In this document: positions 63,132-64,000 of the stretch, in pieces | Layout: each line of letters starts with the position of its first letter | How positions within the stretch are numbered: the stretch's first letter is position 1 | Assembly: GCF_000269985.1 (NCBI RefSeq) | Contig: NC_016109.1 | Coordinates: 8,645,001 to 8,709,000 of the forward strand | DNA: 64,000 bases | Direction: 5' to 3' | DNA from: Kitasatospora setae KM-6054 | GTDB lineage: Bacteria > Actinomycetota > Actinomycetes > Streptomycetales > Streptomycetaceae | Position numbers and translations under genes: made by a program | Notes under the pieces: generated by a model | Seen by the model: only the letters and a program-made list of their open reading frames with translations | What the model was told of the DNA's origin: nothing | Database searches by the model: none

Positions 63132-63282
63132 CCGACGGCCACCACCGGCCGCACGGCCACCACTCACCGACGGGCACCACTCACCGACGGCCACCACTCA
63201 CCGACGGGCACCACTCACCGACGGGCACCACTCACCGACGGCCACCACTGACCGACGGGCACCACTCACCGGCCGCACGGCC
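63110..63282. repeat. ~17-bp tandem repeat straddling the GH3 stop
   Basis: Units of the type ACTCACCGACGGGCACC / ACTGACCGACGGCCACC repeat about nine times. The first units encode the C-terminal LTDGHH and stop of the GH3 protein; the rest are non-coding and reach almost to the next gene. Confidence 0.85.
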
Positions 63283-63298
63283 CGGGAAGGACACCCCC

Positions 63299-64000
63299 AT
63301 GACCGCCTCACTCGACGCCGTCGAACGCACCGCCCTGCTCACCGCGGCCCTGCGGGCCGCCGAGACCCGGCGCCCCGACCGGCTCTACGAGGACCCCTAC
63401 GCCGACGCGCTGGCCGGCGACATCGGCCCCGAACTCCTGGCCCAGGTGCGGGCCGCCACCTTCCCCGCCGACGGCGAGCGCACCCTGCCCAGCACCCCCG
63501 ACTACAACGCGATCCGCACCAGGTTCTTCGACGACTACCTGAAGGAGGCGGCCGCCGACCCCGCCACCACCCAGATCGTGCTCGCCCCCGCCGGCATGGA
63601 CTCGCGCGCCTACCGCACCGACTGGCCCGCGCGCGTACGGTGGTTCGAGGTCGACCGCCCCGCCGTCCTCGCCTACAAGCAGCAACGCCTCGGCGCCGTC
63701 CAGGCCCGCACCGACCACCGCAAGGTCGCCGTCGACCTGACCTCACCCGACTGGGAACAGGACCTCCAGAACGCCGGCTACGACCCGTCGGCGCCCTCCA
63801 CCTGGCTGCTCGAAGGGCTGCTCTACTACATCCCCGAGGCCGACACCCACCGCATCCTCCAGCGGGTCGCCGCGATCTCCGCCCCCGGCAGCCGGATAGC
63901 CGCCGACATCGTCAACGCCGACGCCCTGACGCTCGCGCACATGCGCGGACTGCTGGACGTGTTCGAGAGCTGGGGCTGCCCCTGGCTGTTCGGCACCAAC
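63299..64000 (+). CDS. Class I SAM O-methyltransferase, leucine carboxyl methyltransferase-like family (3' truncated)
   Basis: 234 codons from ATG 63299 (AAGGA upstream) to the window edge without a stop. ERTALLTAALRAAETRRPDR-LYEDPYADALAG, IRTRFFDDYLKEAA, IVLAPAGMDSRAYR (motif I, usually GAGLDTRAYR), WFEVDRPAVLAYKQQRL and STWLLEGLLYYIPEAD are the PPM1/LCM/Mycobacterium-type methyltransferase blocks. It probably methylates a carboxyl or hydroxyl group. It follows the kinase-GH3 pair in the same direction. Confidence 0.88.
   Translation, partial: MTASLDAVERTALLTAALRAAETRRPDRLYEDPYADALAGDIGPELLAQVRAATFPADGERTLPSTPDYNAIRTRFFDDYLKEAAADPATTQIVLAPAGMDSRAYRTDWPARVRWFEVDRPAVLAYKQQRLGAVQARTDHRKVAVDLTSPDWEQDLQNAGYDPSAPSTWLLEGLLYYIPEADTHRILQRVAAISAPGSRIAADIVNADALTLAHMRGLLDVFESWGCPWLFGTN

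Noticed and set aside
63110-63282. CRISPR-like or iteron origin repeats
   Set aside because: The units are in phase with a gene end, without spacers, DnaA boxes or a rep gene.

Overview
This is a very GC-rich window, almost certainly from Streptomyces or a close actinomycete. The grounds are codon use, many GTG starts, GTGA/ATGA gene overlaps, an AfsA / ArpA-like gamma-butyrolactone (GBL) switch and a StrR-type pathway activator. I see no tRNA, rRNA or CRISPR array. From about 11 kb onward it looks like one large sugar-centred specialised-metabolite locus. I could not match it to a cluster I know.

Left flank (1-11 kb): the 3' part of a secreted SGNH hydrolase / ricin-like / toroid protein, an IS3 transposase remnant, a conflict module, and an IS3-type element whose orfB carries a nonsense codon. 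The conflict module is a nucleoside-phosphorylase-fold enzyme translationally coupled to a 1463-aa P-loop NTPase, with a divergent 4-TM protein. The enzyme's C-terminus and the NTPase's N-terminus share a short motif resembling paired RHIM/BASS amyloid signalling motifs.

Regulatory block (11-18 kb): an AfsA-type GBL synthase, two ArpA-like TetR receptors, an NAD-dependent reductase/epimerase and an IS701-like protein that has lost its first catalytic Asp. Three closely matching 18-bp boxes sit before afsA/tetR, before the reductase and before the IS701-like gene. The spacers are full of tandem repeats.

Left biosynthetic arm (18-33 kb): rightward DHA2 exporter, acyltransferase-3 and DsbA/FrnE-like protein; then a leftward set of eight genes (PfpI-like, ThDP enzyme, NTF2-like, DJ-1-like, AGE-family epimerase, GlgX, STAS, GDP-mannose pyrophosphorylase/PMM-like).

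Central arm (33-41 kb): acyltransferase, trehalose synthase, maltokinase and a second FrnE-like protein; MarR; GalU; and the StrR-type activator.

Right arm (41-64 kb): exporter, SDR, SigR-like ECF sigma factor, second exporter, Tat-exported FAD oxidase, a phosphomannomutase homologue lacking key catalytic residues, UDP-GlcNAc 2-epimerase, a two-gene version of aldos-2-ulose dehydratase (cupin plus beta-propeller), a third acyltransferase, alpha/beta hydrolases, a luciferase-like monooxygenase, an apparently near-identical inverted copy of the first exporter with an XRE regulator, and a kinase / GH3-type acyl-adenylating enzyme / methyltransferase run that leaves the window.

Taken together, GlgX, TreS, maltokinase and GalU would supply glucose units from glycogen, trehalose or maltose. 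The FAD oxidase and the split dehydratase would make and dehydrate keto-sugars. Three membrane acyltransferases would decorate the product and the MFS pumps export it. The GBL switch and StrR-type activator would control it. The enzyme families are read from sequence; the pathway order and product are inference.
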